A stretch of DNA of 64,000 bases from Malaya genurostris (GCF_030247185.1 NC_080572.1:83992935-84056934), one strand, 5' to 3'. Positions 20,957 to 36,049 are shown, numbered from the stretch's first letter. A program made the numbers and translations. The notes: generated from the sequence alone by a model not told the origin.

Positions 20957-21695
20957 CTTTTTTTTTTATTTAAAAAGATATTTTATTCAGGCCTATTTGC
21001 GTACAAGCTTTACGTGGCCGATTTAGCTGAGTTTTTAAATAAAAGATTTTTTTTTGTATTGGATCTCGTTGTCACCCTTTTTCTAGGGGGAGAGGAGCTT
21101 CCATTTTCCTCCTGCGAGGATAGAGGGGCACTTCGTTCGTGGTTCGTCTCGTCATCCATTGCCGCATCGGTGGTATTGTTGTTGATTTCGTTGCTGGTTG
21201 CTGTAGATGCGCTTTGTTGTACATTGTTTGCAGTTGCTGGTTGGTTGGATGGTAAGCTGTTAACTGCAGCTGGTGTACTTTGTTCTATAGGGGATACGTT
21301 GGATGGTTTCGTTGAAGAGGATGCTTCACTGTTGTTGGTGACTGTCACAGGTGTACTGGGGTTGCTTGGGGTTGATGTGAAGGAAGCACCGTTGTCCTTT
21401 GGTATAGTTGTCTCCTTGTCCGGTTTATCACATGGCTTACCGTAGTGAACAGCTTTTTGGCAATATTGACATGTGGCCATCTGATTGTCATAGGTAACAA
21501 GTGATTTGCACGGTATTCTTGTATCCTGACCGAATGTCACATAAGAAGGTATAGGCTTCTTCAAGCGCATGCGTAACAAACGTACGCCATTTAGAATACC
21601 GGGGAAAAAATTCCTCCACTTTTCATCTTCGATAGAGAGAATCTCTCCGTATTGGGACATAGTTTTGCGAATATAAGAACCGTTGACGCTTGAGG
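20957..21695 (-). mobile_element. ORF1-only retroelement, 5'-truncated copy
   Basis: On the minus strand the element reads from about 21695, through an ORF1-type gene that stops at 21010, into a short 3' UTR (GCCACGTAAAGCTTGTACGC, then AATAAAA) and a poly(A) tail at about 20966-20957. No ORF2 follows. The same arrangement of ORF1, then about 50-110 bp, then poly(A) is seen at 57488-58650 and 62055-62255. It is absent from copy B, so it inserted after duplication. The 5' end abuts an ATTAT microsatellite. Confidence 0.7.
21010..21695 (-). CDS. ORF1 (Gag-like) protein of the ORF1-only element, N-terminally truncated
   Basis: The frame is open from about 21695 to 21010; the first Met is at 21660 (216 residues). 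The start shares YIRKTMSQYGEIL and RLLRMRLKKPIPSY-type text with the better preserved copy at 57607-58510, including sequence before the Met, so the ORF is 5'-truncated. A single CCHC knuckle, CQYCQKAVHYGKPC (about residues 64-77 from the Met), suggests nucleic-acid binding. The rest is Ser/Thr/Asn-rich, ending in a basic region (PPRKRVTTRSNTKKN). No endonuclease, reverse transcriptase or stop-free continuation follows. Confidence 0.65.
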
Positions 21696-21697
21696 GA

Positions 21698-21860
21698 TAT
21701 TATATTATATTATATTATATTATATTATATTATATTATATTATATTATATTATATTATATTATATTATATTATATTATATTATATTATATTATATTATAT
21801 TATATTATATTATATTATATAATATTATATTATATTATATTACATTATATTATATTATAC
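21698..21860. repeat. (ATTAT)n pentanucleotide microsatellite
   Basis: About 32 copies of the 5-bp unit with a few changes near the end. Copy B has ATTAT/ATTGT-rich DNA at the corresponding place (about 44095-44310), but without this long run. Confidence 0.95.
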
Positions 21861-24941
<3,081 letters not shown>

Positions 24942-24942
<1 letters not shown>

Positions 24943-24959
24943 GGCGCAGTCTGTAAGCC
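24942..24959 (+). promoter_or_regulatory. primer binding site, tRNA-Ser type
   Basis: TGGCGCAGTCTGTAAGCC directly follows the LTR. It closely resembles the TGGCGCAGTCGGTAGG primer site of 17.6/297-group errantiviruses, which is complementary to the 3' end of serine tRNA. Two or three bases differ from that form. Confidence 0.7.
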
Positions 24960-25189
24960 AAGTGGTAAAAAACGAAACAAAAAGTGTTAGTGAAGTGAAT
25001 ATTCAAGAACATCTTTTATCGTGAAAAAAGTGGTACGATTCGACGTCCAACGGGGAACACGGAGGACACCGACATTCCAGCGTTAGCTATTTCGGAGAGG
25101 ACATCCGGAATTTGAGATATCGGAAAGGATCGAGCCCGCCACCTGGAACCATCCCATAATCGCTACACACTCAAAGAGCAGACTCCCTG

Positions 25190-25212
25190 ATGAAAAGAAT
25201 CATCTTGTAAGT
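25190..25212 (+). promoter_or_regulatory. leader mini-ORF overlapping a splice donor, likely first exon of env
   Basis: An ATG at 25190 opens a six-codon reading frame whose stop codon lies inside a strong donor, GTAAGT at 25207-25212. The coding part before the donor is five and two-thirds codons with a basic then hydrophobic character. The env ORF has no ATG of its own, and the acceptor before it (AG at 29921-29922) is in the matching phase. So in unspliced RNA this is a tiny upstream ORF, and in spliced RNA it is the start of env. The splicing is inferred, but both sites and the phase are visible. Confidence 0.65.
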
Positions 25213-25461
25213 AACCTTCACCTTATTATTATTATTAAGAAGTGAAAACGAGTGCCTAAGAGTGGCTTAAAAACAGTGAAAACTAGAAACGAGATAGTAG
25301 GCAAATAGTGAGGGTATATCATTAGTAGCTGAACTCTGTGTGACTAGAAGTGTAAAAATTCACAAAATAAACTGCAGAACATATCACTAGCAATTAAAGA
25401 CCGTGATATTCGAAAATTAAAAATTCCAAAAACTAGTGCAAGGTTCGACGCAAATAGAATT

Positions 25462-26508
25462 ATGGTGGAACCAATTGACACGCAAGAGCTGGTCGAACAA
25501 GTCAAGCGACTGACCGAAAACCAAGCTCAACTAATTCAAACGATAAGTTCTTTAAAGAGCAAAGAGAATGACCCATTCTTTAGCTACACTACACCTGACC
25601 CGATCAGGAATATTCCAAATTTTAGCGGTAATAAGAAGGAAGTCTTAGCCTGGGTGCAAGACACCGAACAAACGCTACAACTTTTTGAACAATACAAAAA
25701 TGATATATGTTATGGACAAATAGTCCGTAGTGTAAAAAATAAAATCACGGGAGAAGCAAGAGAAATCTTGATAGCTTCCGGTAACCCCACAACGTGGGAG
25801 GAAATTAGAGAAGCGCTGCTAACTGCGTACGGTGACCGTCGCGATATAACAAGTTATATCCAGTCACTCTTTTATGTCAAGCAGGGCAAGAAAAATTTGT
25901 CTGAATATTATAATAAAATCCGAGCAATAGATACTGCTATTAAATCAGCAGCCGCCAATATGGACGACTACAAATCATCCACAAAAGCAATCAATTCTTT
26001 CATAAACCTCATAACACTAACACGGTTCATTGACGGGTTGAACGAGGAAATATCAATGCACGTGAGAAGTTGCAGACCTGAAACATTAGAACATGCTTTC
26101 GAAACTACGCAACAGTACTCTAATGCGGCATATAGATTTAGACTCGACAAAAAAGCACATAATCCGACACCTTATTCCACTCAACAGAATAGCGGACAAA
26201 ATAAATACACAAAACTAAATACAGGGAATTCTAACCCACGTCAGCACGATAAGACCCCATCAGGTAAATTTAAAAACCGTTCACAAAATGACGAGGACAT
26301 ATCTATGCGGACTCATGTTTCCAAAATGCATATTAACAACCACGGACAAAAACAAATAGACACGGAACTCGACTCCGATGACGAACTAGAACAAGAATAC
26401 CATAACAAAAACACAAGAGACACTACGCTCGATTCCGAAGACGACGAATATTTAATTTCAGAAGAGATAAATTTTCAGCTTGCCCAAGAAAGAAATCGAA
26501 ACAAATGA
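25462..26508 (+). CDS. gag: errantivirus Gag
   Basis: A 348-residue capsid-type protein. An N-terminal helical segment (EQVKRLTENQAQLIQTISSL) is followed by a capsid-like region (about residues 45-240) with IPNFSGNKKEVLAWVQDTEQ and YGDRRDITSYIQSLFYVKQG, typical of Ty3/gypsy Gags. The C-terminal third is polar and ends in an acidic stretch (DSDDELEQEY, DSEDDEYL). There is no CCHC zinc knuckle, as is usual for errantiviruses. The stop overlaps the pol start as ATGA, so pol may be made by re-initiation or frameshifting. It starts at an ATG about 250 nt after the leader mini-ORF. Confidence 0.9.
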   Translation: MVEPIDTQELVEQVKRLTENQAQLIQTISSLKSKENDPFFSYTTPDPIRNIPNFSGNKKEVLAWVQDTEQTLQLFEQYKNDICYGQIVRSVKNKITGEAREILIASGNPTTWEEIREALLTAYGDRRDITSYIQSLFYVKQGKKNLSEYYNKIRAIDTAIKSAAANMDDYKSSTKAINSFINLITLTRFIDGLNEEISMHVRSCRPETLEHAFETTQQYSNAAYRFRLDKKAHNPTPYSTQQNSGQNKYTKLNTGNSNPRQHDKTPSGKFKNRSQNDEDISMRTHVSKMHINNHGQKQIDTELDSDDELEQEYHNKNTRDTTLDSEDDEYLISEEINFQLAQERNRNK

Positions 26509-29500
26509 TGAGCCAGAATAGCTTCATACCATATATTTCAATCATGACCTCTAAAGGAGAGTTAAAGTTTTTAGTCGACACAGGAGCGAACAAAAATTAT
26601 ATCTCTCCGGCTCACGTCAACATTGAAGACTGTAAAGATGAACCACCTTCTACAGTAACAAATATCAAGGGCGAATATAAGATTAACAAATCAGCCTCAA
26701 TAGATATTTTCCAAATCAGGAAAAAATTAAAATTTTACGTTTTCAACTTCCATAAATTTTTTGATGGCCTTATTGGTTACGAGTCTCTACGCGAAATTAA
26801 AGCGACACTTAATACATCCACCAATACCTTGAAAATAGGAAAGAAATTAATTAAAATGAAAAAAATGTTCCCAGGAGAACAAAAATTGAACTTAACTGAA
26901 CACAAATTTCAATTCATCCAGATACCCGTGAGACGAAATGGTTCATTCATAATCGATCAGGAAATCGTTCTCAAACATTTTTCAATACTACCAGGACTAT
27001 ACGAAGAAATGAACGGAAAGGCAATTTTGGCAATTCGGAAAAACACCGACGAAAGATCTGTCGAAATAAATTCTAATGAGCTCGAACTAGGGAAAGACTA
27101 TTACGAAATTGAGAAAATCCCCCTAAAAAATACGACGACCAAGTACGAAATAAGGGACGAACACCTAAACGAAATAGAAAAGATTGCTCTGAAAGAAGCA
27201 ATTGATAAAAACAAGGAAGTTTTGTACTGCAACGACGACAACCTCACTTTTACCCACAAAATAAAACACAAAATTAGAACCACCGACAACATACCGATCC
27301 ATACCAAATCCTACAGATACCCCAAAGCTTTTGAAGAAATAGTGAGACATCAAGTAGATAAACTTTTGAAAGACGGTATTGTAAGAGAATCTATCTCTCC
27401 ATATACGTCACCAGTTTGGGTAGTACCCAAGAAAGCAGACTCTTCAGGACAAAAAAAATTTCGACTGGTAATAGACTATCGTAAACTGAACGAAAAAACA
27501 ATCAGTGATAGATATCCTATACCGGAGATTACCGATATATTAGATAAGCTGGGAAGAACAAATTATTTTTCTACTATAGATCTCGCATCAGGCTTTCACC
27601 AAATTCAGCTCGATGACGAAGACATTGAAAAAACGGCATTTTCAGTAAACTCTGGTAAATACGAGTTTACGCGTATGCCACTCGGGTTGAAAAACGCCCC
27701 TGCGACTTTTCAACGCGTAATGGACTGCATATTGAGAGAAGAAATTGGGAAATGTTGTCTGGTATATATGGACGACATCATTGTATTTTCACCCTCTCTA
27801 GAACAACATAAAATCGACCTGGACAAAATTTTGAGAAAATTAAAAGATGCTAATCTAAAAATACAGCTTGATAAATGCGAATTTTTCCGCAAAGAGGTCC
27901 AATTTCTAGGACATACAGTTTCGGAAGATGGCGTAAGACCGAATCAGGACAAAATCGAGACAATTAAAAATTGGCCACTACCGAAAACAGAAAAAGAAGT
28001 GAGACAATTTCTCGGAATTTTGGGATATTATAGGAGATTTATTAAAGATTTTGCTAAACTAGTGAAACCGCTTACTACCTTACTACGTAAAGACCAGGAT
28101 TTTATCATTGGGCCAGAAACAGAACTCTGCTTCGAAAAATGTAAGCAAATCTTAATGAGAGATCCAGTGTTGATTCATCCGGACTTCTCTAAAGAATTTA
28201 ACTTAACTACTGACGCTAGTGACTTTGCGATAGGAGCCGTACTTTCTCAAGGACCTATCGGAAAAGATCGTCCAGTAGCTTATGCGTCAAGAACTCTAAA
28301 CAGGTCAGAAGAAAACTATTCAACAACTGAAAAAGAGTTCCTGGCAATGTATTGGGCCGTTAAACATTTCGAACACTATCTCTGGGGGAGGAAATTCAAA
28401 CTAATTACAGATCACCAACCGCTAACTTACTCTCTTTCAAACACAAACAAACGCATTTTTAGAGGTAAACTAGAACTTGAAGGATACGACTACGAGTTAA
28501 TTTATAAACCAGGCAAAAACAATGTTGTCGCGGATGCACTTTCAAGAATAAAGACAAACGAGATTAACGCGAACCCACAACACGAGACCAGTAATGAAGA
28601 AACAGAGAGTGAGGGAACAACCATACATTCCGCCGACTCTAGTGATGATTACTACATTTGGTGTACAGAAAAACCAATTAACACATTCAAGACACAACTC
28701 ATCCTGAAAATTTCAAACATTGATTCCGAAGTGTCAGAGCAAATATTTCCGAATCGTCGACGTATCACAATCCTCAAACCAAATTACACCGAAATAGATA
28801 TAGTACAATTATTCAAAAGATATCTCAACCCCAGAGGAATAAATTGCTTACGCGTACCCATAGGATTGAGACAACTGGTTCAGGAAACTTACAAGAAACA
28901 TTTCGAATCTAATCACATCTACAAAGTTCTAATTTCAGAAATTTTACTGGAGGACGTCAGGCTGGAAGCAGAGCAGGATAAACTAGTAAGAGTTACACAT
29001 GAATACGCACATCGGGGCATAAAAGAAAACAAAGCCCAAATACTACAAAGGTATTATTTTCCCCAACTCGATCGAAAGGTTAGAGCCCTAATAGATAGTT
29101 GCGGCGTTTGCAAGAAAAGCAAATACGATAGAAACCCGCCACAATTAATACAGAAAAGCATTTTCGGGGAGAAACCCTTCGAACGAGTTCACATAGATAT
29201 TTTTTTCATGAAAGGACTAAAGTGGTTGACGATAGTGGACTCCTTCTCAAAATTCGCTAACATAATTCCTTTAGAAACTAGAACAATAGTTGACTTAAAA
29301 AGAGCACTTAGTGAACATATCAGAATATTTGGCAGACCACTAACTATCGTCAGCGACCAGGAACCAGCATGCATATCCATAGACTTTACAGGGTTTCTGA
29401 ACGATCTTGGCATTTCCATCCACCATGCCAGTAACTCTCAATCAAACGGAATAATCGAAAGATTTCATTCTACAATAATTGAGTTATATCGAACATTAAA

Positions 29501-29897
29501 GCATAAATTTCCAAACGAACCAATTATTGAAGTAATGAATCTTTTAACCGACATTTACAATAACACTATACATTCAGCTACAAAAAGGAAGCCTAGAGAA
29601 ATCATCTTCAACGTTTCAAACTCCACGAACGTAGAAGAATTACAAGAGGCAGCAGACAATATTCAATCAGCAGTCAAAACGCAACTACAACAAAACAAAC
29701 AAAGACATGAAAAGAAACACGAAAATAAGCAAACACCACTCGAACTTAAACCTGACGAAACAAAATACGTTAGAATATCACAGAGACAGACAAAGGACAA
29801 AGACCCATTCAAATTAGTAAAAACAAAGACCGACAATCTACTCACTTTCAGAGACACAAACAATATAAAAATCCACAAGAACCGACTGAAAAAGTAA
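26505..29897 (+). CDS. pol: errantivirus Pol: protease, reverse transcriptase, RNase H, integrase
   Basis: A 1,130-residue polyprotein with the gypsy order of domains. Protease: LVDTGANKNYIS at residues 24-35. Reverse transcriptase: VIDYRKLNEKTISDRYPIP near residue 325, LGLKNAPATFQRVMD, and catalytic VYMDDIIVFS near residue 421. RNase H: TTDASDFAIGAVLSQ near 567, with TEKEFLAMYWAVKHFEHYLWG and ITDHQPL. Integrase: a zinc-binding region ending CGVCKKSKYDR (about 865), and the DDE core with the first Asp in HIDIFF (about 895), the second in VSDQEPAC (about 950) and Glu in NGIIERFHST (about 984). There are no stops or frameshifts, and all catalytic residues that I can identify are present. Confidence 0.95.
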   Translation: MMSQNSFIPYISIMTSKGELKFLVDTGANKNYISPAHVNIEDCKDEPPSTVTNIKGEYKINKSASIDIFQIRKKLKFYVFNFHKFFDGLIGYESLREIKATLNTSTNTLKIGKKLIKMKKMFPGEQKLNLTEHKFQFIQIPVRRNGSFIIDQEIVLKHFSILPGLYEEMNGKAILAIRKNTDERSVEINSNELELGKDYYEIEKIPLKNTTTKYEIRDEHLNEIEKIALKEAIDKNKEVLYCNDDNLTFTHKIKHKIRTTDNIPIHTKSYRYPKAFEEIVRHQVDKLLKDGIVRESISPYTSPVWVVPKKADSSGQKKFRLVIDYRKLNEKTISDRYPIPEITDILDKLGRTNYFSTIDLASGFHQIQLDDEDIEKTAFSVNSGKYEFTRMPLGLKNAPATFQRVMDCILREEIGKCCLVYMDDIIVFSPSLEQHKIDLDKILRKLKDANLKIQLDKCEFFRKEVQFLGHTVSEDGVRPNQDKIETIKNWPLPKTEKEVRQFLGILGYYRRFIKDFAKLVKPLTTLLRKDQDFIIGPETELCFEKCKQILMRDPVLIHPDFSKEFNLTTDASDFAIGAVLSQGPIGKDRPVAYASRTLNRSEENYSTTEKEFLAMYWAVKHFEHYLWGRKFKLITDHQPLTYSLSNTNKRIFRGKLELEGYDYELIYKPGKNNVVADALSRIKTNEINANPQHETSNEETESEGTTIHSADSSDDYYIWCTEKPINTFKTQLILKISNIDSEVSEQIFPNRRRITILKPNYTEIDIVQLFKRYLNPRGINCLRVPIGLRQLVQETYKKHFESNHIYKVLISEILLEDVRLEAEQDKLVRVTHEYAHRGIKENKAQILQRYYFPQLDRKVRALIDSCGVCKKSKYDRNPPQLIQKSIFGEKPFERVHIDIFFMKGLKWLTIVDSFSKFANIIPLETRTIVDLKRALSEHIRIFGRPLTIVSDQEPACISIDFTGFLNDLGISIHHASNSQSNGIIERFHSTIIELYRTLKHKFPNEPIIEVMNLLTDIYNNTIHSATKRKPREIIFNVSNSTNVEELQEAADNIQSAVKTQLQQNKQRHEKKHENKQTPLELKPDETKYVRISQRQTKDKDPFKLVKTKTDNLLTFRDTNNIKIHKNRLKK

Positions 29898-31478
29898 CCT
29901 CACACTACTACTCTAATTTCAGAATTTTCTTGACTCACTACGTATCGTCTACAATCTACAAAGATGTGACAAATAACAATGGACTTATAGCCTTTAAACT
30001 TGACACAGTTAGAATTAGATTAGGATACGAACGAATCGTTAAAAAAATCGATCTAGGCAACATCGAACTAAACATCAACCATATTGAGAAAATAACCCTA
30101 TCCCTCAAAACTAGAGATCACTTACACGAAACACTTTCAAGAAAAATTAAAATTGCTAGAGAGAAACTTAAAAGCCTTAAGCCCCACAGACAGAAACGCG
30201 GATTAATCAACGCATTAGGAACAATGGTTAAATACATAGCAGGTAATCCCGACGAAGAAGATTTAAAAACCATACAACTAAGCCTAGAAATGTTACAGGA
30301 TCATGAAAACAAAATTGTAAATAACCAAATGAAACAAATCAATATCAATACTAGTTTCCAAAACAGAATAAATAATGTCACAAATGTCATTAGGAAAATT
30401 AGTTCTCAAATAACATTAATAAACAACACACTTAGAGAAGATACTATTACAGAACACATTAACTTAATATTCAGCATAGATTCTCTCATCCATACACTAG
30501 AAGACATAGAAGAACAAGTTGAATTTTCTAAACAAGATCTATTGAATAAAAATATACTATCGTTAGAAGAGAAAGAATACATCTTCCATAGACTAGTACA
30601 GCAGGACATGAACCTTAAATTCATAGACGAGATTTTTCAATTCAGTTCAGCAAGTTCAACAATCATCAAGGACAACATCGTTATTCTGATAAAGATACCA
30701 ATACTGGACAGCAACCCCTATGAGCTACTAGAACTACAGGCTACCAGCATAAATCAAACAAGAATCAGCACAAAAATCCAATTTGCAGCTAAAAGACAGA
30801 ACCACATATTGCCACAACTACAAAAATGTAAAATTTGCGACAATTCAACACCGCTGGAAGACGAATGCATCTATAGAATTCTAACACACCAGAAACCAAG
30901 ATGTCCTATAAGAAAAACAGATCAAACGACTAAAATAAAAGAAATCAGAAGAGGCGTCATATTAATCGATACAAACATTCATCTAAAAGTCTCTAGCTCC
31001 TGCGGCGACTCCACAGTCATAACGGAACCGACCGTCATCGAGACAGAGAACTGCACCATAAACGTACTAAACTATACTTTCCACAAAGAAGACGAATTCT
31101 CAGCAAAAGAAGAATACCTGGTGCCAACTTACAACAAACACCCAGAAACAACCAATAACATACAAGAGAAAAGTGAAGACCTCAGTATACAAAATCTGGA
31201 ACTCCTAGAAGAGATCAACCTAAAATCTTACCAACACAGAAAAACCACCATCGTCGGAAGTACAATCGTCACCATAGTAATCATTAGCCTTCTCATCCTG
31301 GTAATCGCTACCACGAAGAACAGAAAACTCACTGAAGATAAACAAACCACAAGAAAATCTGCGGATCCCGAAATTTCGGAGATCAGAATCGAAAAAACCG
31401 AACCGAAGACGATACATTTCAAAAAGCTTCCAACAATACAGCTTCCAAACAGTCGACCGAGGACGATCGACGCTCTTA

Positions 31479-31487
31479 GAGGGGAGG
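31479..31487 (+). promoter_or_regulatory. polypurine tract
   Basis: GAGGGGAGG directly before the 3' LTR start (TGTTACG at 31488), the expected priming site for plus-strand DNA synthesis. It lies inside the end of the env frame. Confidence 0.75.
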
Positions 31488-31996
<509 letters not shown>

Positions 31997-32201
31997 TTAT
32001 ATTATATTATATTATATTATATTATAGGTATATGTATTGTGTTATATTGTATTATGTTATATTATATTGTGCTATATTATAAGTCGTGTGCAAACGAAGA
32101 TTTTTAACGGATTTTCAGTTGTATGCTTTACACAGCTTTTTAAAAAAAGTTTGTACTAGCTTGGATATCTGTTTTCTGTAGTTATATTATATTATATTGT
32201 T

Positions 32202-32432
<231 letters not shown>

Positions 32433-33652
32433 AATATTATTATTTCTATTAAATGTCCAGTGCTTGATTGGAAAAATGATGCCTACTATGTGATATAAAT
32501 ACTGAAGAATGCTTTTGTGAGCTACTCGAATCAATCTGAATCAATTGGTGTCAAAAATAAGCCAAAGTTGGTGTCACAAAAAAAAGACCCGGGTTGGCGG
32601 TTCAATGCATTTCACTAGAGGAATGAAATACCAAGGCTTTGCTAGTGTCACAAATTATTTAATAAAAAGATAAAAAATATTCGTATGAGACTGTTTTGAA
32701 GAAAGAGAAACCACTAGGTGGATTAAGAAGGGTTTTTTAGATTAGCATCAGTCTGCTCATACAAAAAGGCAACGCAAATGTCAAGCGCTTGGTTTGAGAG
32801 ATGATGCCGATTATCTGACATATTTTTTATTTCTTTCAAGAATCGAAAAAAATGAAGAAAATTATTCTAAAGTATACCACAGTGTTATATATGATATCAT
32901 AGTATGATTGATATGAGAATGGTACCATTACACCACTAGGTGTATTAAGACAGGTTTTTCTTTTATCCACACATTTTTTCAGAAAGTGACCAATGATCTA
33001 GTTCAACATTTTTATTACAGTTATATTACCCAAGCACGCTCTTGTAAGCTACCCGAATCAATCTGAATGAATGTTTTCTATTTAAAAAAGTTTTAAAATA
33101 ACTTTTTGATTTTCTGGCGAAAGGTATTATCTCATCATTTGGTGGATTTAGGAGAAAAATTTTCACTCGGACCACCTTCCATCTCGTTACTCTTTAACCG
33201 AGGCTCGGATTCGGATGGAATTCATCAGCAGACTAAGGTACTATGAGCCCTTGCATTCTAATCTAGGTTTGATCTAGTGTTGTTGGAAAAAATCGAGTGT
33301 GATTTTTTTCATTTAATTGAACATTATACGCCGTTGCTCCGGAACCAGATATCTGATACGAATAAATTTCTTTTTCAGGCCCAAGAACTAAAAGATCTTT
33401 CATTCAAAGCTTATGAAAATTAGTCCAGCAATCTTTTACATTTGCGTTACATACACCCAGACATTTTTCAATATCGACGAACTGATTCGAATGGTTTTTG
33501 ACACTTGGGCGACTCGGCCTTGGTAGAAAGACGGTTTTCACAGTGGATACTCAGCGTTTCTCTATGATAAAATCAAAAATACGAAAAAAGTATAACAATT
33601 GAATAATAGATTTTCATTTATTATGACGGTAACGCAAATTCAGATTCAGGGC
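32433..33652. other. copy-A flank downstream of peritrophin gene 1
   Basis: Non-coding, collinear with copy B 44596-46961. It contains two or three family-A tail modules (CACCACTAGGTGNATTAAGA at about 32704 and 32922, and a worn one at about 33133). At about 33085-33092 it has the uninterrupted sequence that carries a 1.15-kb family-B element in copy B. Confidence 0.75.
33617..33622 (-). terminator. polyadenylation signal of peritrophin gene 1
   Basis: AATAAA on the minus strand, about 31 bp after the stop codon at 33653. Genes 2 (46931-46926) and 3 (60126-60121) have equivalent signals. Confidence 0.7.
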
Positions 33653-34691
33653 TTAAATGTCGCCACCACCGCCACCACCCGGTGCTGTGATACATTTCAG
33701 TGTGGTTGTGTCGAAAATTAGTCCATTGGGGCACTCTTGAATTGCATACGTAAGCTACAATATTTAAATAGTTATAGTTATGTGTTTTTTTGGTGATATT
33801 TTTCCTCTACAACTTACCACGTTATTAGAGCCTAATGTGCATTGATAGTAACGCTTGCTAGTTGTTGGTTCACCAGGAATGGCAAATCTTCCGGATTTCG
33901 GACAACTAAACTCACACTTCTTCGTCTTCGCATTGAAGGCAACATTAGTTCCGGTGCACTCGAAAGTCATTGCGCCGACCGTGCTAGAGCAGAATACGTA
34001 CAGCTTCGGTGTCGGAGTGTAGGAGAACCATTGATTTTGCGATGTTGCGGTGGCACAGTTCACCGCGAAACAGCTGTTGGAAGATGTCGATCGTACGCAA
34101 TCCTGCTCCGTGTGGTTGTAGACATCGGTGGAAGCACACGGAATAGCGTACGCATTTTTTGCGGCGTCGCAGTATATGTACTCGTGACAATTGGTAGGAT
34201 CTGTTGTAGGTAGGTGGCTTTAAAATTCGATGTTTGGTGAAATATTAAACGATACTTACTGGGATATATTCCTTCTGCTGGACAGAGCTCACTGGATTTG
34301 ATACAGGGACCTGTTGGCGCTGCACTACATTCACCAGAATTCCCGTTGCAAAAAGGTTGAGAAGAATTCAACGAGTCGCATCGATACCTTGAAGTTTCTA
34401 TCGCAGTACCATCCCACTGACAAACCTGTGATGGAATAGACCAGTTTGATTTTGTTTTTTAATTTTATTTTCCAAGTCAATGAAGTATCCGTTTTAGTAC
34501 ATTTCACTTACCTGAACTGTAGAGCAATCGGCACAACCAAATCGTTTTCCAGTGTCGCATGCGATGTTTGCAACGAGTGGATTTACAGAACGTATGCTTC
34601 TCAATTTAGCCACATCTACAGCAGCATCGATCTGGATCAGTGAAAAAAGTACAAGAAGGCCTACCGTCGCCAAACGGTATAAGTTAGTCAT
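33653..34691 (-). CDS. peritrophin-like secreted chitin-binding protein, gene 1
   Basis: Four exons on the minus strand: 34691-34512, 34425-34260, 34200-33818 and 33754-33653. Each intron has GT-AG ends (86, 59 and 63 bp), giving 276 residues. Residues 1-23 form a signal peptide (LATVGLLVLFSLIQ core). The mature protein is Cys-rich with CBM14 (peritrophin-A) spacing, clearest in Cys108-x11-Cys-x5-Cys-x10-Cys-x12-Cys150 (CPAEGIYP and CHEYIYC). A second unit is at about 164-215 and a third at about 215-264 (CPNGLIFDTTTLKC); the N-terminal Cys-rich part is less typical. The tail is Gly-rich. Such proteins bind chitin in peritrophic matrix or cuticle. I assign the family from the cysteine pattern and the aromatic/Tyr positions; tissue is unknown. 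Gene 2 is a recent duplicate and gene 3 an older one. Confidence 0.88.
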
Positions 34692-34734
34692 CTTTTCAGA
34701 GAAATCCGAATACGAACCAAGTTCACGGTGAACT

Positions 34735-34766
34735 GAAATTTGTCTACCCGCACGGACATTTTTATA
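34735..34766 (-). promoter_or_regulatory. TATA box and initiator of peritrophin gene 1
   Basis: On the minus strand TATAAAAA (34766-34759) is followed 31 bp later by TTTCAGTTC, an arthropod TCAGT initiator with the A at about 34735. The ATG is about 43 bp further on. Spacing is what is expected of a focused insect core promoter. Confidence 0.75.
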
Positions 34767-35049
34767 CCAGTAAATGCCACATATGTTATCAGTGTTGATC
34801 CAAACTCGTGTCAGCATAAAACAATCTTGGGTTGAGTACTCTTCGCAAATTAAACAAAATTAAATATTTCTGAAAAATACAAATAGAGATCTTACTGGCT
34901 GGAATTGATGTATGTAGGGTTACCACCTTCTGTGATACAGGGCCTAAGCAAGATTTTTCCAATCTTCAAAAGTCCCATTACTAAGTTACCGAACTTGTTC
35001 TGTGCCAGTGTAGTGTGATAGGAGTCTAATAATTTTTATGATGAACTAG

Positions 35050-35396
35050 ATTTTGTCGTGAATATGACTTACTTTACTATGGGCGCCCTTTCAAAATTTA
35101 CCCCGTATAAGAATGGGTATAAATTAATCGTGAATATCTCTTGTTGTACTTAACCCAACAACATAATTTTTTCCACAAGCTATCAGTAATATGATCAGGA
35201 ACTTGTGATTAAATTTTCAACAGTGTGAGATAACTATTGATAACTCAAAAACTTCATTGCTCAGTAGGCTGTGCGCTAGAGCGGACGGAAAAAAATTCGT
35301 TTTTTTCGTCTAATATTTCGAAGAATGAAAATTTGATTTTCAGTCGTTTTCTTGGACATTTTAGTACCTGTGTCAGTTGTGATCTAACATTAAAGT
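35050..35396 (-). repeat. family-B fragment upstream of gene 1 (copy A)
   Basis: Begins TTTTGTCGTGAATATGACTT, continues ACTATGGGCGCC and ATCGTGAATATCTCTTGTTG. It matches copy B from about 48350. Only one end of the element is present. Confidence 0.6.
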
Positions 35397-36049
35397 GAAG
35401 TGATACCGTTAGTCGATACAAACTATAAACAGATTAATTGTGCCACTCGCCCCGGGCGCAACATTTTTAGGGGGGCGGCAAACCAATCCTTGGAACCTTT
35501 TTTTTGCTCACCCAAGTCATCTTTTATTGTCGGCTGTTCGGCCATCCATTGAAGTTGATCATCAATGTCAACTTCCCTCTCTGAGCAGCTTAGATAGCCG
35601 TGTAGTGTCGGTAGCGGCTTCCCAACTGGCTAAAAATAACACTACGGTCCATCTGCCGTTGGTATAAGTCCACCAAACAGGTAAGCCGTGTGGCATCCGG
35701 CGGAATTATTTTCAACCAAGAATTGATCCTGTTCCATGTTGTAAAAGGCCACAAAAATAGGAACTCCTATGTCAAGGTGTATTTCCGTGCCGATGACTGA
35801 ATGGCTGCAGAAGGTTAAACAATGCAGTCGTGAACGGAATATCTTGAGGTTTTCCCTTACCGTGTTAAGCGAAGCTCTGGCACAGTGGACGACTTCTTTC
35901 TTCGCAACTCGTGGGATTTAAATGATTAAAGCATTTAAAATAATCCTTACATGGTTCGCTACAGGCGGTTATAAGCCAATATATTTGGTTTCTTCTAGTT
36001 GTTGTACGGTAAGTGTTGGAGATGGAATGTTCATTACTTTAATTGATAA

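Noticed and set aside
20876..21445. 189-codon plus-strand ORF rich in Leu/Val
   Set aside because: It is the antisense shadow of the ORF1-type gene at 21010-21695, which has the zinc knuckle and a homologue at 57607.
25190..25210. The leader mini-ORF as a functional peptide gene
   Set aside because: Six codons is too short to argue for a peptide; its position on the splice donor explains it better as the env leader exon.
33842..34213. 123-codon plus-strand ORF, repeated at 47157-47528
   Set aside because: It is antisense to exon 3 of the peritrophin genes, whose splice sites, phases and cysteine pattern are coherent on the minus strand.
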